A DNA stretch of 64,000 nucleotides from positions 124,001 to 188,000 of the forward strand of contig CACYWG010000002.1 in assembly GCA_902778115.1 (NCBI GenBank). Direction: 5' to 3'. The notes under the pieces were generated by a model, which did no database searches, was not told the origin of the DNA, and worked only from the letters and a program-made list of their open reading frames with translations. The first letter of the stretch is position 1. Each line of letters starts with the position of its first letter. Source of the DNA: Oscillospiraceae bacterium (lineage in GTDB: Bacteria; Bacillota; Clostridia; Oscillospirales; Oscillospiraceae). Made by a program: the position numbers and the translations under genes. Positions 8,190 to 16,129 of this stretch are shown here, piece after piece.

Positions 8190-9182
8190 ATGCCATATGA
8201 CGGGAAACTGCTGGCCCAGGCCAGGGAGGCGCTGGAGCAGCGGCGCGCGGACAATGCCGCCGAGCAGCAGCGCCGGCTGAGCCTGGTCTATGCCCGCGAC
8301 CCGGAGATCGAGCAGATCGACCTGCGCCTGCGCCGCCAGATGGCGGAGCTGGTGCGGCTGACCGTGTCGCGTGCGCCGGATCTGGCCGAAAAGCTCGAGG
8401 TGTTGAAACATGACAACCTGGAGCTGCAGGCCGACCGGGCCGAGCGGCTGACGGCGCTGGGCCTGCCGATCGACTATCTGGACGAGATCGTCTCCTGCCC
8501 GATCTGCCGGGATACCGGCATGGACGGCGCGCAGCCTTGCCGCTGCCTGAAAAAGCTCTACAATCAGGCGCTGACGAAGGAGCTCAGCGCGCTGCTGCGC
8601 CACGGCGACGAGAGCTTTGAGCGCTTTGATCTGAGCCTGTATGACGAGCAGCCGCTCGAGGGCTCCACCGTTTCCCCGCGCTTTGCGATGGAGCGCATCT
8701 TCGCGCAGTGCCGCAAATTTGCCGACAGCTTTCCCGATGTCAGCTCCAACCTGCTCTTCCAGGGCGGCACCGGCCTTGGCAAGACCTATCTGTCCGCCTG
8801 CATCGCCCGCGTCGTGGCCGACAAGGGCTATTCCGTCTGCTACGACTCAGCAGCCTCCGCGCTGGAGGCCTTTGAGGCGCAGAAATTCGCCCGCGACCCG
8901 GAGACCGCCGAGGCCGCCGCGGCCCGCGTGCGGCGGATGCTCGACTGCGACCTGATGATCCTGGACGACCTGGGCACGGAGATGATCACCTCCGTCACCG
9001 TCAGCGCCCTCTATACGCTCATCAACAGCCGCCTCAACGCCGGAAAGAAGACCATCATCAGCACCAACTGCACGGACGAGGAGCTGCTGCGCAAATACAC
9101 GCCGCAGATCTGCTCCCGCATCAAGGGCGAGTTCCTGCGCCTGCCCTTCGTGGGCCGGGACATCCGCCTGCTGAAAAAATAA
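8190..9182 (+). CDS. DnaC/DnaI-like helicase loader ATPase
   Basis: A 330-residue AAA+ ATPase expected to load the replicative helicase. A Zn-ribbon-like segment (CPICRDTG then CRC, about residues 105-120) precedes the ATPase core: Walker A GGTGLGKTY near 192, Walker B LMILDDLGTE near 258, sensor region STNC near 288 and an arginine in the final segment (CSRIKGEFLRLPFVGRDIR). Start at 8190 is supported by AGAGGTG at seven bases; an ATG at 8166 in frame overlaps the dnaD stop and lacks a ribosome site. It is cotranscribed with dnaD. Confidence 0.88.
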   Translation: MPYDGKLLAQAREALEQRRADNAAEQQRRLSLVYARDPEIEQIDLRLRRQMAELVRLTVSRAPDLAEKLEVLKHDNLELQADRAERLTALGLPIDYLDEIVSCPICRDTGMDGAQPCRCLKKLYNQALTKELSALLRHGDESFERFDLSLYDEQPLEGSTVSPRFAMERIFAQCRKFADSFPDVSSNLLFQGGTGLGKTYLSACIARVVADKGYSVCYDSAASALEAFEAQKFARDPETAEAAAARVRRMLDCDLMILDDLGTEMITSVTVSALYTLINSRLNAGKKTIISTNCTDEELLRKYTPQICSRIKGEFLRLPFVGRDIRLLKK

Positions 9183-9194
9183 AAGGAGGCCGAC

Positions 9195-10220
9195 ATGCAG
9201 CACGAAATCACCAGAGCCATGCCGCTGCTCGACAAGCAGGGCAATCTGACCGAACCGGGCTACGCCAAAAAGCTGCTGCCCGTCTACCGCCGTTCGGACA
9301 TCCGCGCCGGGAAAAGCCGCATCAAGGAATGGGACTACTACCTCATCAACAACGGCCGCTTCGCCCTGGCCCTGACCATCGCCGACAACAGCTACATGGG
9401 CATGGACTCCATCTCCCTGCTGGATTTTGAAGAGGGCTGGGAGATCACCAAGAGCCCGATGAGTGTTTTTACCTTCGGCAAAGTGCATCTGCCGGAGAGC
9501 TCCGCCGTCGGCAGCGTACGCCACAGCGGAAAAGCGCACAGCCTCTCCTTTGAAAATGACGGCAAGGGCCGCCGCGTGCTGACCGCCAGCATGGCGGACT
9601 TCGGCCCGGAGGGCTCGCTCGCGGCCGAGATCGAGCTGACCGACGAGCCGGAGGAGAGCATGGTGATCGCCACGCCCTTCGACAAGCCCGGCCACTTCTA
9701 CTTCAACCAGAAAATCAACTGCCTGCGCGCCAGCGGCGAGGTGCGCTACGGGGGGCGTGTCTACCGCTTTGATCCCTCGGACAGCTTTGCCGTGCTCGAC
9801 TGGGGCCGCGGCGTCTGGACCTACCACAACACCTGGTACTGGGGCTCCGCCTCCGGCGAGGTGGACGGCGTGCCTTTCGGCTTCAACATCGGCTACGGCT
9901 TCGGGGACACCTCGCAGGCCACCGAGAACATGCTGTTCTACAACGGCAAGGCGCACAAGCTCAACCATGTGACCTTCCACATCCCCGGCGACGAAAAGGA
10001 CTTCCTCTCCCCCTGGCGCTTTTCGTCGGACAACGGGCGCTTCACGATGGACTTTACCCCCGTCCTCGACCGCGCCTCCTGCACCGACCTCAGGCTGATC
10101 AAATCCGACCAGCACCAGGTCTTCGGCCTCTTCACCGGCACCGCGATTCTGGATGACGGCACCCCGATCGACATCAGGGACTTCCCCGGCTTTGCCGAAA
10201 AAGTGGAAAACAAGTGGTAA
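9195..10220 (+). CDS. DUF2804 family protein
   Basis: A 341-residue protein that matches the DUF2804 family along its length, with the characteristic start (LLDKQGNLTEPGYAKKLLP) and central WGRGVWTYHNTWYWGSASG. The family is of unknown function, predicted to be beta-rich and cytoplasmic; no signal peptide is present. An AAAAGGAGG site stands before the ATG. It begins 12 bases after the helicase-loader gene and closes the transcription unit, being followed by a strong terminator. Connection to replication is not implied by the sequence. Confidence 0.8.
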   Translation: MQHEITRAMPLLDKQGNLTEPGYAKKLLPVYRRSDIRAGKSRIKEWDYYLINNGRFALALTIADNSYMGMDSISLLDFEEGWEITKSPMSVFTFGKVHLPESSAVGSVRHSGKAHSLSFENDGKGRRVLTASMADFGPEGSLAAEIELTDEPEESMVIATPFDKPGHFYFNQKINCLRASGEVRYGGRVYRFDPSDSFAVLDWGRGVWTYHNTWYWGSASGEVDGVPFGFNIGYGFGDTSQATENMLFYNGKAHKLNHVTFHIPGDEKDFLSPWRFSSDNGRFTMDFTPVLDRASCTDLRLIKSDQHQVFGLFTGTAILDDGTPIDIRDFPGFAEKVENKW

Positions 10221-10227
10221 AAGTATT

Positions 10228-10256
10228 CCCTCCCGCCCAAGCGGGAGGGTTTTTAT
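10228..10256 (+). terminator. Intrinsic terminator after DUF2804 gene
   Basis: CCCTCCCGC and GCGGGAGGG pair perfectly around a CCAA loop, followed by TTTTTATT. Confidence 0.9.
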
Positions 10257-10277
10257 TATGAAAAAGCAAAATACCCC

Positions 10278-10312
10278 TTGACGCACAATACTATGTGATG
10301 TATAGTATTGTG
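10278..10312 (+). promoter_or_regulatory. padR operon promoter with overlapping PadR operator
   Basis: TTGACG (10278-10283) and TATAGT (10301-10306) are 17 bases apart. A perfect 11-base inverted repeat (CACAATACTAT, 10284-10294, and ATAGTATTGTG, 10302-10312, 7-base gap) fills the spacer and covers the -10 box. PadR repressors typically bind ATAC/GTAT-containing palindromes at their own promoters, so autoregulation is inferred. Confidence 0.8.
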
Positions 10313-10329
10313 TGAAAGGGGGTATTCGC

Positions 10330-10656
10330 ATGCTGGATGCCCAGATGAAACGCGGTCTGCTGGAAAACTGCGTACTGGCGGCGCTGGCGCGCGGCGATTC
10401 CTACGGTTATCAGATCGTGCGGGATCTGAGCGGCTTTGTCCCGGTGACGGAGTCGACGCTGTATCCGATCCTGCGGCGGCTGGAGGCCTCCGGGGCGCTG
10501 ACGGTGTACTCCGTCGAGCACAGCGGGCGGCTGCGGAAGTTTTATCATATGACGGACGCCGGACGGCGGCAGTTGGAGAGCTTCGCGGCGGACTGGAACG
10601 AGCTGGCCGCCATGTATGAGTATATCCGGGGAGGGCTGGACCATGACAAAAGCTGA
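10330..10656 (+). CDS. PadR family transcriptional repressor
   Basis: A 108-residue winged-helix regulator. The PadR pattern is clear: KRGLLENCVLAALARG at the start, GYQIVRDL, then the recognition part TESTLYPILRRLEASG and the wing KFYHMTDAGRR, with a short C-terminal helix for dimerisation. Start at 10330 has AAAGGGGG seven bases upstream. It overlaps the DUF1700 gene by 14 bases and together with DUF4097 forms a trio common in Firmicutes, often responding to envelope or drug stress. The perfect palindrome over its own promoter is the likely operator. Confidence 0.9.
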   Translation: MLDAQMKRGLLENCVLAALARGDSYGYQIVRDLSGFVPVTESTLYPILRRLEASGALTVYSVEHSGRLRKFYHMTDAGRRQLESFAADWNELAAMYEYIRGGLDHDKS

Positions 10657-11221
10657 ATATCTGGAAAGGCTCCGGGTGAGCCTGGCTTTGATGCCGCCCG
10701 AGGAGCGGGAGGCGCAGCTGGCCTATTATGAAGAGCTGTTCGACGATATGCTGGAGGACGGCATGAGCGAGGCGGAGGCCGCCGCGCATCTCGGCGCGCC
10801 GGAAGACGTCGCGGAGACACTGCTGGCGGAGATCCCGATGTCCACGCTGGTGAAAAACCGCGTGCAGGCGCAGGGAAAGCCCTCGGCACTGACGGTCGTG
10901 CTGTTGGTGCTGGGCGCGCCGCTTTGGCTGCCGCTGCTGCTGTCCGCCTTCATCGTCCTGCTCTCGCTGCTGATCACGCTTTGGGCCCTGGGCCTCGGCC
11001 TCGGCATCGTGCTCCCGGCCGTCGGCATCTCGCTGATCGCCGTCGGCCTCGGCACCTTGCTCGGCCAGACGGCGCTGCCGCTGCTGATGGCAGTCGGCGG
11101 CATCCTCTGCGGCGCCGGAGTGCTGATCCTCGGCGTGCTGCTGATGGGAGTGATCATGCGCGGCTTCACGCGGCTGTGCCGGGCGATCTGGCGCGGCTGC
11201 AAAAAGGCGCTGCTGAAGTGA
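10643..11221 (+). CDS. DUF1700 family membrane protein
   Basis: A 192-residue protein with the DUF1700 N-terminal cytoplasmic helical domain (MTKAEYLERLRVSLALMPPEE, then GMSEAEAAAHLGAPEDVAE) followed by several hydrophobic helices between about residues 80 and 175. The start overlaps padR and has GGGGAGGG upstream. Members are usually found beside a PadR regulator and a DUF4097 protein, as here. Function is not known; a role in envelope-stress sensing with its two neighbours is inferred only from that linkage. Confidence 0.82.
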   Translation: MTKAEYLERLRVSLALMPPEEREAQLAYYEELFDDMLEDGMSEAEAAAHLGAPEDVAETLLAEIPMSTLVKNRVQAQGKPSALTVVLLVLGAPLWLPLLLSAFIVLLSLLITLWALGLGLGIVLPAVGISLIAVGLGTLLGQTALPLLMAVGGILCGAGVLILGVLLMGVIMRGFTRLCRAIWRGCKKALLK

Positions 11222-11236
11222 AAAGGGGGTAATCGC

Positions 11237-12325
11237 ATGAGCAAAACTGTCAAAACCGTACTGCTGACCGCGCTGCTGCTGATCATCTTGGGCATGGCGC
11301 TGATCGCCGTCTCGCTGCTGCGCGGCGCGAATATCCGGGAGCTCTGGAATTCGGGCAATTTCCAGGTGGGCCAGATCTCTACCGGCTACGGCGACCTCAA
11401 GGACTACACCATATGTAAAAGCGGCGAGGAGAGCTTCTCCCCCGCCGAGGTCAAGCGCATCGACCTTGACTGGATCAGCGGTACGGTGAAGCTGCAGCCC
11501 GGCAGCGGGGATCGGATCACGCTGAAAGAGAGCTGCGAGAAAGCCCTGAAGGATGAGCAGAAGCTCTGCTGGAAGCTGGATGAAGGCACGCTGTCCATCC
11601 GCTTCTGCAAGGCGCTGCAGACGCAGATGGCCGGCAAGGATCTGGTGCTGACCGTTCCCGCCGATTGGACGGCAGAGAGCATCGGCGTTCACGCGACTTC
11701 CGCCGATCTGGAGCTGAACGGTCTGAGGGTCGAAGGCATCCTTTCGTCCACCGCGACCAGCGGCGGCGTCACGCTGGACGGATGCAGCTGCCGGACGCTT
11801 GCCGTCAGTGCAAGCAGCGGCGAAGTTTCGCTGAACGGCTGCGTCTTTGACAAGCTGGACGCCGGGGCAAGCAGCGGATCGATCAGCCTGAAGGGCTGCG
11901 ATGGCCGCGAGCTGCGGTTCAGTGCGACCAGCGGCGCAATCGGCATTGACGGCGGGCGCTGCGAAACGATGAAGGCGAATACGACCAGCGGGAATATTTA
12001 CGTCCGCGCGGAAGCGAAGGAGATCCGGCTCGAAAGCACCAGCGGCTCGATCCGCTGCGAGGAGGTCTCTGCGCTCTGCAGCGTCAGCATCGACACGACC
12101 AGCGGCACCGTGAAGCTGGCCCTGCTCGACACCGGCAGCGATCAGCGCATCGAGATCGAAACGACCAGCGGCGACGTGTATCTGGACGTGCCCGGCGCGA
12201 TCGATCTGGACTATGACACTGCCTCCGGCGACATGCACGGCCGCCTGGAGCAGGGCGGCAGCGGCTGCCCGAAGGTCGAGATCGAAACGACCAGCGGCGA
12301 CCTGATCCTCGGCGCTTTTGATTGA
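11237..12325 (+). CDS. DUF4097 beta-repeat membrane-anchored protein
   Basis: A 362-residue protein with one N-terminal transmembrane helix (about 6-28) and a long extracytoplasmic beta-helix made of repeated short units containing TTSG, SSGS or ATSG (at least nine between residues 150 and 355), the DUF4097 or adhesin-like repeat. It is the last gene of the padR operon and ends at a strong bidirectional terminator. LiaX-type envelope-stress proteins share this fold, but no specific function can be assigned. Confidence 0.82.
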   Translation: MSKTVKTVLLTALLLIILGMALIAVSLLRGANIRELWNSGNFQVGQISTGYGDLKDYTICKSGEESFSPAEVKRIDLDWISGTVKLQPGSGDRITLKESCEKALKDEQKLCWKLDEGTLSIRFCKALQTQMAGKDLVLTVPADWTAESIGVHATSADLELNGLRVEGILSSTATSGGVTLDGCSCRTLAVSASSGEVSLNGCVFDKLDAGASSGSISLKGCDGRELRFSATSGAIGIDGGRCETMKANTTSGNIYVRAEAKEIRLESTSGSIRCEEVSALCSVSIDTTSGTVKLALLDTGSDQRIEIETTSGDVYLDVPGAIDLDYDTASGDMHGRLEQGGSGCPKVEIETTSGDLILGAFD

Positions 12326-12336
12326 GCAAATACTGC

Positions 12337-12372
12337 AAAACGGGCCTTCCCGTTCGGGAAGGCCCGTTTTTC
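12337..12372. terminator. Bidirectional terminator between convergent genes
   Basis: A long near-perfect hairpin (CGGGCCTTCCCG with CGGGAAGGCCCG) flanked by A-run and T-run serves both the DUF4097 gene (+) and the alpha-oxoamine synthase gene (-). Confidence 0.9.
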
Positions 12373-12378
12373 TTGTTT

Positions 12379-13548
12379 TCAGTCCTTCAGCACGCGGCCG
12401 AGGATCTCGACAGCCTCGTCGATCAGGGGCTCGGTCAGCGTCGCCATGTAGCTCGTGCGCAGCAGGCACTCGGTCGGCGGCGTGGCGGGCGGCAGCACGG
12501 GATTGACATACACGCCGGCGTCATAGGCCTCCTTGGCCTTCTGCAGCGTGCGCACCGCTTCGTAGGTATAGATCGGGACGATCGGCGTCTCGGACTCGCG
12601 CACATGCAGGCCCGCCGCCTTGAGGCCGCTGCGGGCGTGCGCGGCCAGTGCGCGCAGATGCACGGGCAGCTCCGGATGCGCCTCCAGATGCCGCAGCGCG
12701 GCCAGCGCCGTGGCGCAGGCAGAGGGCGGGATGGACGCGGAGAAGATGAAGGGGCGGGAGTTGTGCCGCACATAGTCGCAGACCGCCTCCGAGGCCGCCA
12801 TATAGCCGCCGAGGCTCGCCAGAGATTTGGAGAAGGTGCCCATGATGATGTCCACCTTGTCCTCCAGGCCGAAGTAGCTGGCCGTGCCGCGTCCGCCCTC
12901 GCCGATCACGCCGAGGCCGTGGGCGTCGTCCACCATGACGCGCGCACCGTACTGTTCCGCCAGGCGGCAGATCTCCGGAAGATTGGCGATATCACCGCCC
13001 ATCGAGAACACACCGTCCGTGACGATCAGACGGCCCGCCTCCTCCGGGATACGGCTGAGGATGCTCTCCAGCTCCTGCATGTCGTTGTGCTTGTAGCGCA
13101 TCATCTTGCCGTAGCTGAGCTTGCAGCCGTCGTAGATGCTGGCGTGGTTCTCGCGGTCGCAGATCACATAGTCCCCGCGCCCGACGATGGCGCTGATGAT
13201 GCCGAGGTTGGACTGGAAGCCGGTGGAGAAGGTCACGGCGCCCTCCTTGTGCACAAAAGCGGCCAGCTCCTGCTCCAGTTCAAGATGCATCTCCAGGGTG
13301 CCGTTGAGAAAGCGCGAGCCGGAGCAGCCGCTGCCGTACTTTTCAAAGGCGCGGATGCCGGCCTCGATGACAGAGGGCTCCGTCGTCAGGCCGAGATAGT
13401 TGTTGGAGCCGAGCATGATGCGGCGTTTGCCCTCCATGATGACCTCGGTATCCTGCCGCGATTCCAGCGCATGGAAATAGGGATAGATCCCCATCTCCCG
13501 GTATTCGTTGGCCAGCGTAAAGTGTTCGACTTTATTGAAAATATCCAT
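12379..13548 (-). CDS. Alpha-oxoamine synthase family PLP enzyme (KBL/AONS/SPT-like)
   Basis: A 389-residue fold-type I PLP enzyme that condenses an amino acid with an acyl-CoA. Signatures: GSNNYLGL near residue 47, YGSGCSGSRFLNGT near 70, DDAHGLGVIGEGGRG near 207 (PLP aspartate) and the Schiff-base lysine in GTFSKSLASLGGY near 237. Candidates are 2-amino-3-ketobutyrate ligase, 8-amino-7-oxononanoate synthase or a serine palmitoyltransferase-like enzyme; no threonine dehydrogenase or biotin gene is adjacent, so I do not choose. It is monocistronic and terminated by the shared hairpin at 12337-12372. Confidence 0.85.
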   Translation of the reverse strand: MDIFNKVEHFTLANEYREMGIYPYFHALESRQDTEVIMEGKRRIMLGSNNYLGLTTEPSVIEAGIRAFEKYGSGCSGSRFLNGTLEMHLELEQELAAFVHKEGAVTFSTGFQSNLGIISAIVGRGDYVICDRENHASIYDGCKLSYGKMMRYKHNDMQELESILSRIPEEAGRLIVTDGVFSMGGDIANLPEICRLAEQYGARVMVDDAHGLGVIGEGGRGTASYFGLEDKVDIIMGTFSKSLASLGGYMAASEAVCDYVRHNSRPFIFSASIPPSACATALAALRHLEAHPELPVHLRALAAHARSGLKAAGLHVRESETPIVPIYTYEAVRTLQKAKEAYDAGVYVNPVLPPATPPTECLLRTSYMATLTEPLIDEAVEILGRVLKD

Positions 13549-13735
13549 TTCCGCGAAGCCCTTTCGTTCCTTAAAATATTTGAATTAATTAACTGCATTT
13601 TACAGGATGATCGAGGGCCTGTCAACAAAAGATTGCAGCTTTCGATCCGGTCGGGCAGAATGACAGAAAAGCGGTGGCCGGGAGGGACACTTTTTCGTTG
13701 CAAGCGACGAAGCTGAAGAAAAGCGGAAAAAAGGC

Positions 13736-13764
13736 TTGCTTTTTTGATGCCCTGCTCGTATAAT
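13736..13764 (+). promoter_or_regulatory. pyrR-pyrP promoter
   Basis: TTGCTT (13736-13741) and perfect TATAAT (13759-13764) with a 17-base spacer, about 40 bases before the PyrR-binding stem-loop. Confidence 0.8.
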
Positions 13765-13806
13765 GCGACACGAGCAGACGAGAGCTGCGTGTTTTGGGAA
13801 AACAGA

Positions 13807-13917
13807 TTTTTAAGCTCCGGTACAGAGAGACCGGCAAAATCGCTCATATAGATACGATGCACCGTGTGCATCTGACTTTTGTTGCGTGTCTTGCCGGAAT
13901 CGGTAAGGCATTTTTTG
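13807..13917 (+). promoter_or_regulatory. PyrR-dependent transcription attenuator leader
   Basis: A PyrR RNA-binding stem-loop lies at 13807-13842: TTTTTAAG, then CCGGT (13817-13821) and ACCGG (13830-13834) enclosing ACAGAGAG, the conserved PyrR loop type. Downstream is a terminator: TGTCTTGCCG and CGGTAAGGCA (13887-13910, GAAT loop) followed by six T. CCGGCAA (13831-13837) can instead pair with TTGCCGG (13891-13897), so PyrR binding with UMP would free the terminator and stop pyrR-pyrP transcription. A separate small hairpin (GATGCAC/GTGCATC, 13856-13872) lies between. Confidence 0.85.
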
Positions 13918-13925
13918 TTTTTATT

Positions 13926-14067
13926 CGCTTTTAAAGCAGCGCTTCAAAAGCGAGGAACTCGCGCTTATCGCGCGCGGCTTACGAGAGACAAGCCTCGCTT
14001 GGTCGGCGCGAGGGCTCGCACTGCTCGCCTGATGGTGTTTTTAACGAGGCAAAGCCCCGTCAAAAAC
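13926..14067 (+). other. Inverted-repeat-rich leader between attenuator and pyrR
   Basis: About 140 bases with no believable gene. CGCTTTT (13926-13932) pairs with AAAAGCG (13946-13952); overlapping it, AAGCGAGG (13948-13955) pairs with CCTCGCTT (13993-14000), so the two stems exclude each other. A third imperfect hairpin (GTTTTT...AAAAAC, 14036-14067) stands just before the pyrR ribosome site. It could be a second control layer or a degenerate repeat insertion. Confidence 0.5.
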
Positions 14068-14099
14068 GACAGAAATGATTGGTGAAAGGGATTGCGGAC

Positions 14100-14645
14100 A
14101 TGCGGTTAAAGGCACAGATCATGGATGAAGCGGCCCTGGGCCGCGCGCTGATGCGCATCTCCCATGAGATCGCCGAAAAGAACAAGGGCGTGGAGAACGT
14201 GCAGCTGATCGGCGTGCGCCGCCGCGGCGAGCCGATCGCCCGCCGCATCCGCGATAATATCCGCAGGATCGAGGACGTCGAAATACCCTGCGGCAGCATC
14301 GACATCCGCTGGTACCGCGATGATCTGAGCACGCTGACCGACATGCCGGAGCTGCGGCGCATCGAGCTGGGCTTTGACGTGACGGACCGGGACGTGGTGC
14401 TGGTGGACGACGTGATCTACACCGGGCGCACCGCCCGAGCGGCCATCGAGGCCGTGTTCTCCTGCGGCCGACCCCGTTCGATCCAGCTGGCTGTGCTGGT
14501 CGACCGCGGGCACCGCGAGCTGCCCATCCGGCCGGACTATGTCGGCAAGAACATCCCCACCTCCCGCTCGGAGCTGGTGGAGGTTCGCCTGCCGGACTTT
14601 GACGGCGAAACCGGCGTGTTCCTGATGGACACCGCCGAAGAATGA
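14100..14645 (+). CDS. pyrR: Bifunctional pyr regulator / uracil phosphoribosyltransferase PyrR
   Basis: A 181-residue PyrR. It binds UMP/PRPP and the pyr mRNA leader and also converts uracil and PRPP to UMP. The PRPP-binding loop [18 protein letters not shown] is near residues 99-116, the RNA/subunit motifs RRISHEI-like N-terminus, [18 protein letters not shown] and YVGKNIPTS near 135-160 are all present. The start at 14100 (AAAGGG upstream) gives the usual family N-terminus; the frame opens at a TTG at 14079. It controls its own operon through the attenuator at 13807-13917. Confidence 0.95.
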   Translation: MRLKAQIMDEAALGRALMRISHEIAEKNKGVENVQLIGVRRRGEPIARRIRDNIRRIEDVEIPCGSIDIRWYRDDLSTLTDMPELRRIELGFDVTDRDVVLVDDVIYTGRTARAAIEAVFSCGRPRSIQLAVLVDRGHRELPIRPDYVGKNIPTSRSELVEVRLPDFDGETGVFLMDTAEE

Positions 14646-14687
14646 CTCCGTTGGCAACAAAAATCATATAAAAGAGAGGTACAAACC

Positions 14688-16052
14688 ATGGGTAAAGAAA
14701 AGAAAAACGTCGTCGACGAACCGATTTTCGACGCGCGCACCCTCGGCACGCCGAAGATGCTGGTCCTCGGTCTGCAGCACCTGTTCGCCATGTTCGGCGC
14801 GACGGTGCTCGTCCCGATCCTGACCGGTCTGAGCGTCTCCGCGACGCTGCTGTTCGCCGGTCTCGCCACGCTGTTCATGCATCTTGTCACCGGCAAGAAG
14901 GTCCCCGTCTTCCTCGGCTCCTCCTTCGCCTTCCTCGGCGGTTACTTCGCGGTCGTCGCCTCCGGCGCCGAGCTCGGCCTCAGCCAGCGCGAAGCCCTGC
15001 CCTATGCCTGCATCGGCGTTGCCTGCGCAGGTCTCCTCTACCTGATCCTGGCTCTGATCTGCAAGGCCTTCGGCTCCAAGAACGTCATGCGCTTCTTCCC
15101 GCCCGTGGTCACCGGACCCATCATCATCGCCATCGGCCTGATCCTCGCTCCCTCCGCCATCAACAACTGCTCCACCAACTGGTGGATCGCCCTCGTTGCG
15201 ATCGTCGTCGTCATCGTCTGCAACATCTGGGGCAAGGGCATGATCAAGATCGTCCCGATCCTGATGGGCGTGCTCGTCTCCTACCTCGTCGCGGCCGTGA
15301 CCGGCAACGTCGACTTCACTGTCGTCAAGGAAGCCGCCTGGATCGGCCTGCCCGTCCAGATGCAGGACACCGTCTTCGGTCTGTTCGCCTCCGGTAAGGT
15401 CAACACCGGCCTGGTGATCTCCTCGATCGTCATGATCGTCCCGATCGCCTTCGCCACCATGATGGAGCACGTCGGCGATATCTCCGCCATCGGCGGCGCC
15501 ATCGGCAAGAACCTGATCGAGGATCCGGGCCTGCACCGCACCCTCATCGGCGACGGTATCGGCACCACGATCGCCGCGCTCTTCGGCGCCCCGGCCAACA
15601 CCACCTACGGTGAGAACACCGGCGTCCTGGTCCTGACCAAGGTCTACGATCCGAAGGTCGTCCGCCTCGCCGCGATCTACGCGGTCGTCCTCTCCTTCTG
15701 CCCGAAGTTCGCCGCCCTGATCTCCGCGATGCCCGCTGCCACCATCGGCGGCGTGTCCATCATCCTCTACGGCATGATCTCCGCAGTCGGCGTGCGCAAC
15801 ATGGTCGAGAACCACACCAACTTCCAGAAGTCCCGCAACGTCATCGTCGCGGCCGTCATCCTCGGCCTGGCCCTCGGCGTCAACTTCTCCGACCTCGGCT
15901 CCATCTCCTTCCAGATCGGCAGCCTGAACATCGCCCTGTCCGGTCTGGCAGTCGCCTCCATCGCCGGCATCGTCCTCAACGCCATCCTCCCCGGCAAGCG
16001 CGAAGAGTACATGCCGAACGAAGAGAACTCCAGCTCCCTCGGCAAGTTCTGA
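14688..16052 (+). CDS. pyrP: Uracil permease, NCS2 family
   Basis: A 454-residue NCS2 nucleobase:cation symporter with about 14 membrane segments, importing uracil. Family motifs seen: LVLGLQHLFAMFGATVLVP at residues 25-43, VFLGSSFAFLGGY near 75, and the substrate-binding glutamates in MMEHVGDI near 257 and in GENTGVL near 306. It directly follows pyrR, whose attenuator should switch it off when pyrimidines are plentiful. The codon choice is strongly biased toward C-ending codons, suggesting high expression. Confidence 0.93.
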   Translation: MGKEKKNVVDEPIFDARTLGTPKMLVLGLQHLFAMFGATVLVPILTGLSVSATLLFAGLATLFMHLVTGKKVPVFLGSSFAFLGGYFAVVASGAELGLSQREALPYACIGVACAGLLYLILALICKAFGSKNVMRFFPPVVTGPIIIAIGLILAPSAINNCSTNWWIALVAIVVVIVCNIWGKGMIKIVPILMGVLVSYLVAAVTGNVDFTVVKEAAWIGLPVQMQDTVFGLFASGKVNTGLVISSIVMIVPIAFATMMEHVGDISAIGGAIGKNLIEDPGLHRTLIGDGIGTTIAALFGAPANTTYGENTGVLVLTKVYDPKVVRLAAIYAVVLSFCPKFAALISAMPAATIGGVSIILYGMISAVGVRNMVENHTNFQKSRNVIVAAVILGLALGVNFSDLGSISFQIGSLNIALSGLAVASIAGIVLNAILPGKREEYMPNEENSSSLGKF

Positions 16053-16068
16053 TTCAAATTCATCCATC

Positions 16069-16102
16069 AAAAAGCGTGCGGCAAATGCCGCACGCTTTTT
16101 TC
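16069..16102. terminator. Terminator after pyrP
   Basis: AAAAAGCGTGCGGCA and TGCCGCACGCTTTTTT form a 15-pair hairpin with a short AA loop. It serves pyrP and, read backward, the convergent YyaL gene. It is followed by short tandem CTAATT units (16105-16120). Confidence 0.9.
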
Positions 16103-16129
16103 ATTCCTAATTCCTAATTTCGAATTGTC

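Noticed and set aside
13622..14085. Small open frames between the oxoamine synthase and pyrR
   Set aside because: They cover the promoter, attenuator and hairpins, have no ribosome sites and no family resemblance.
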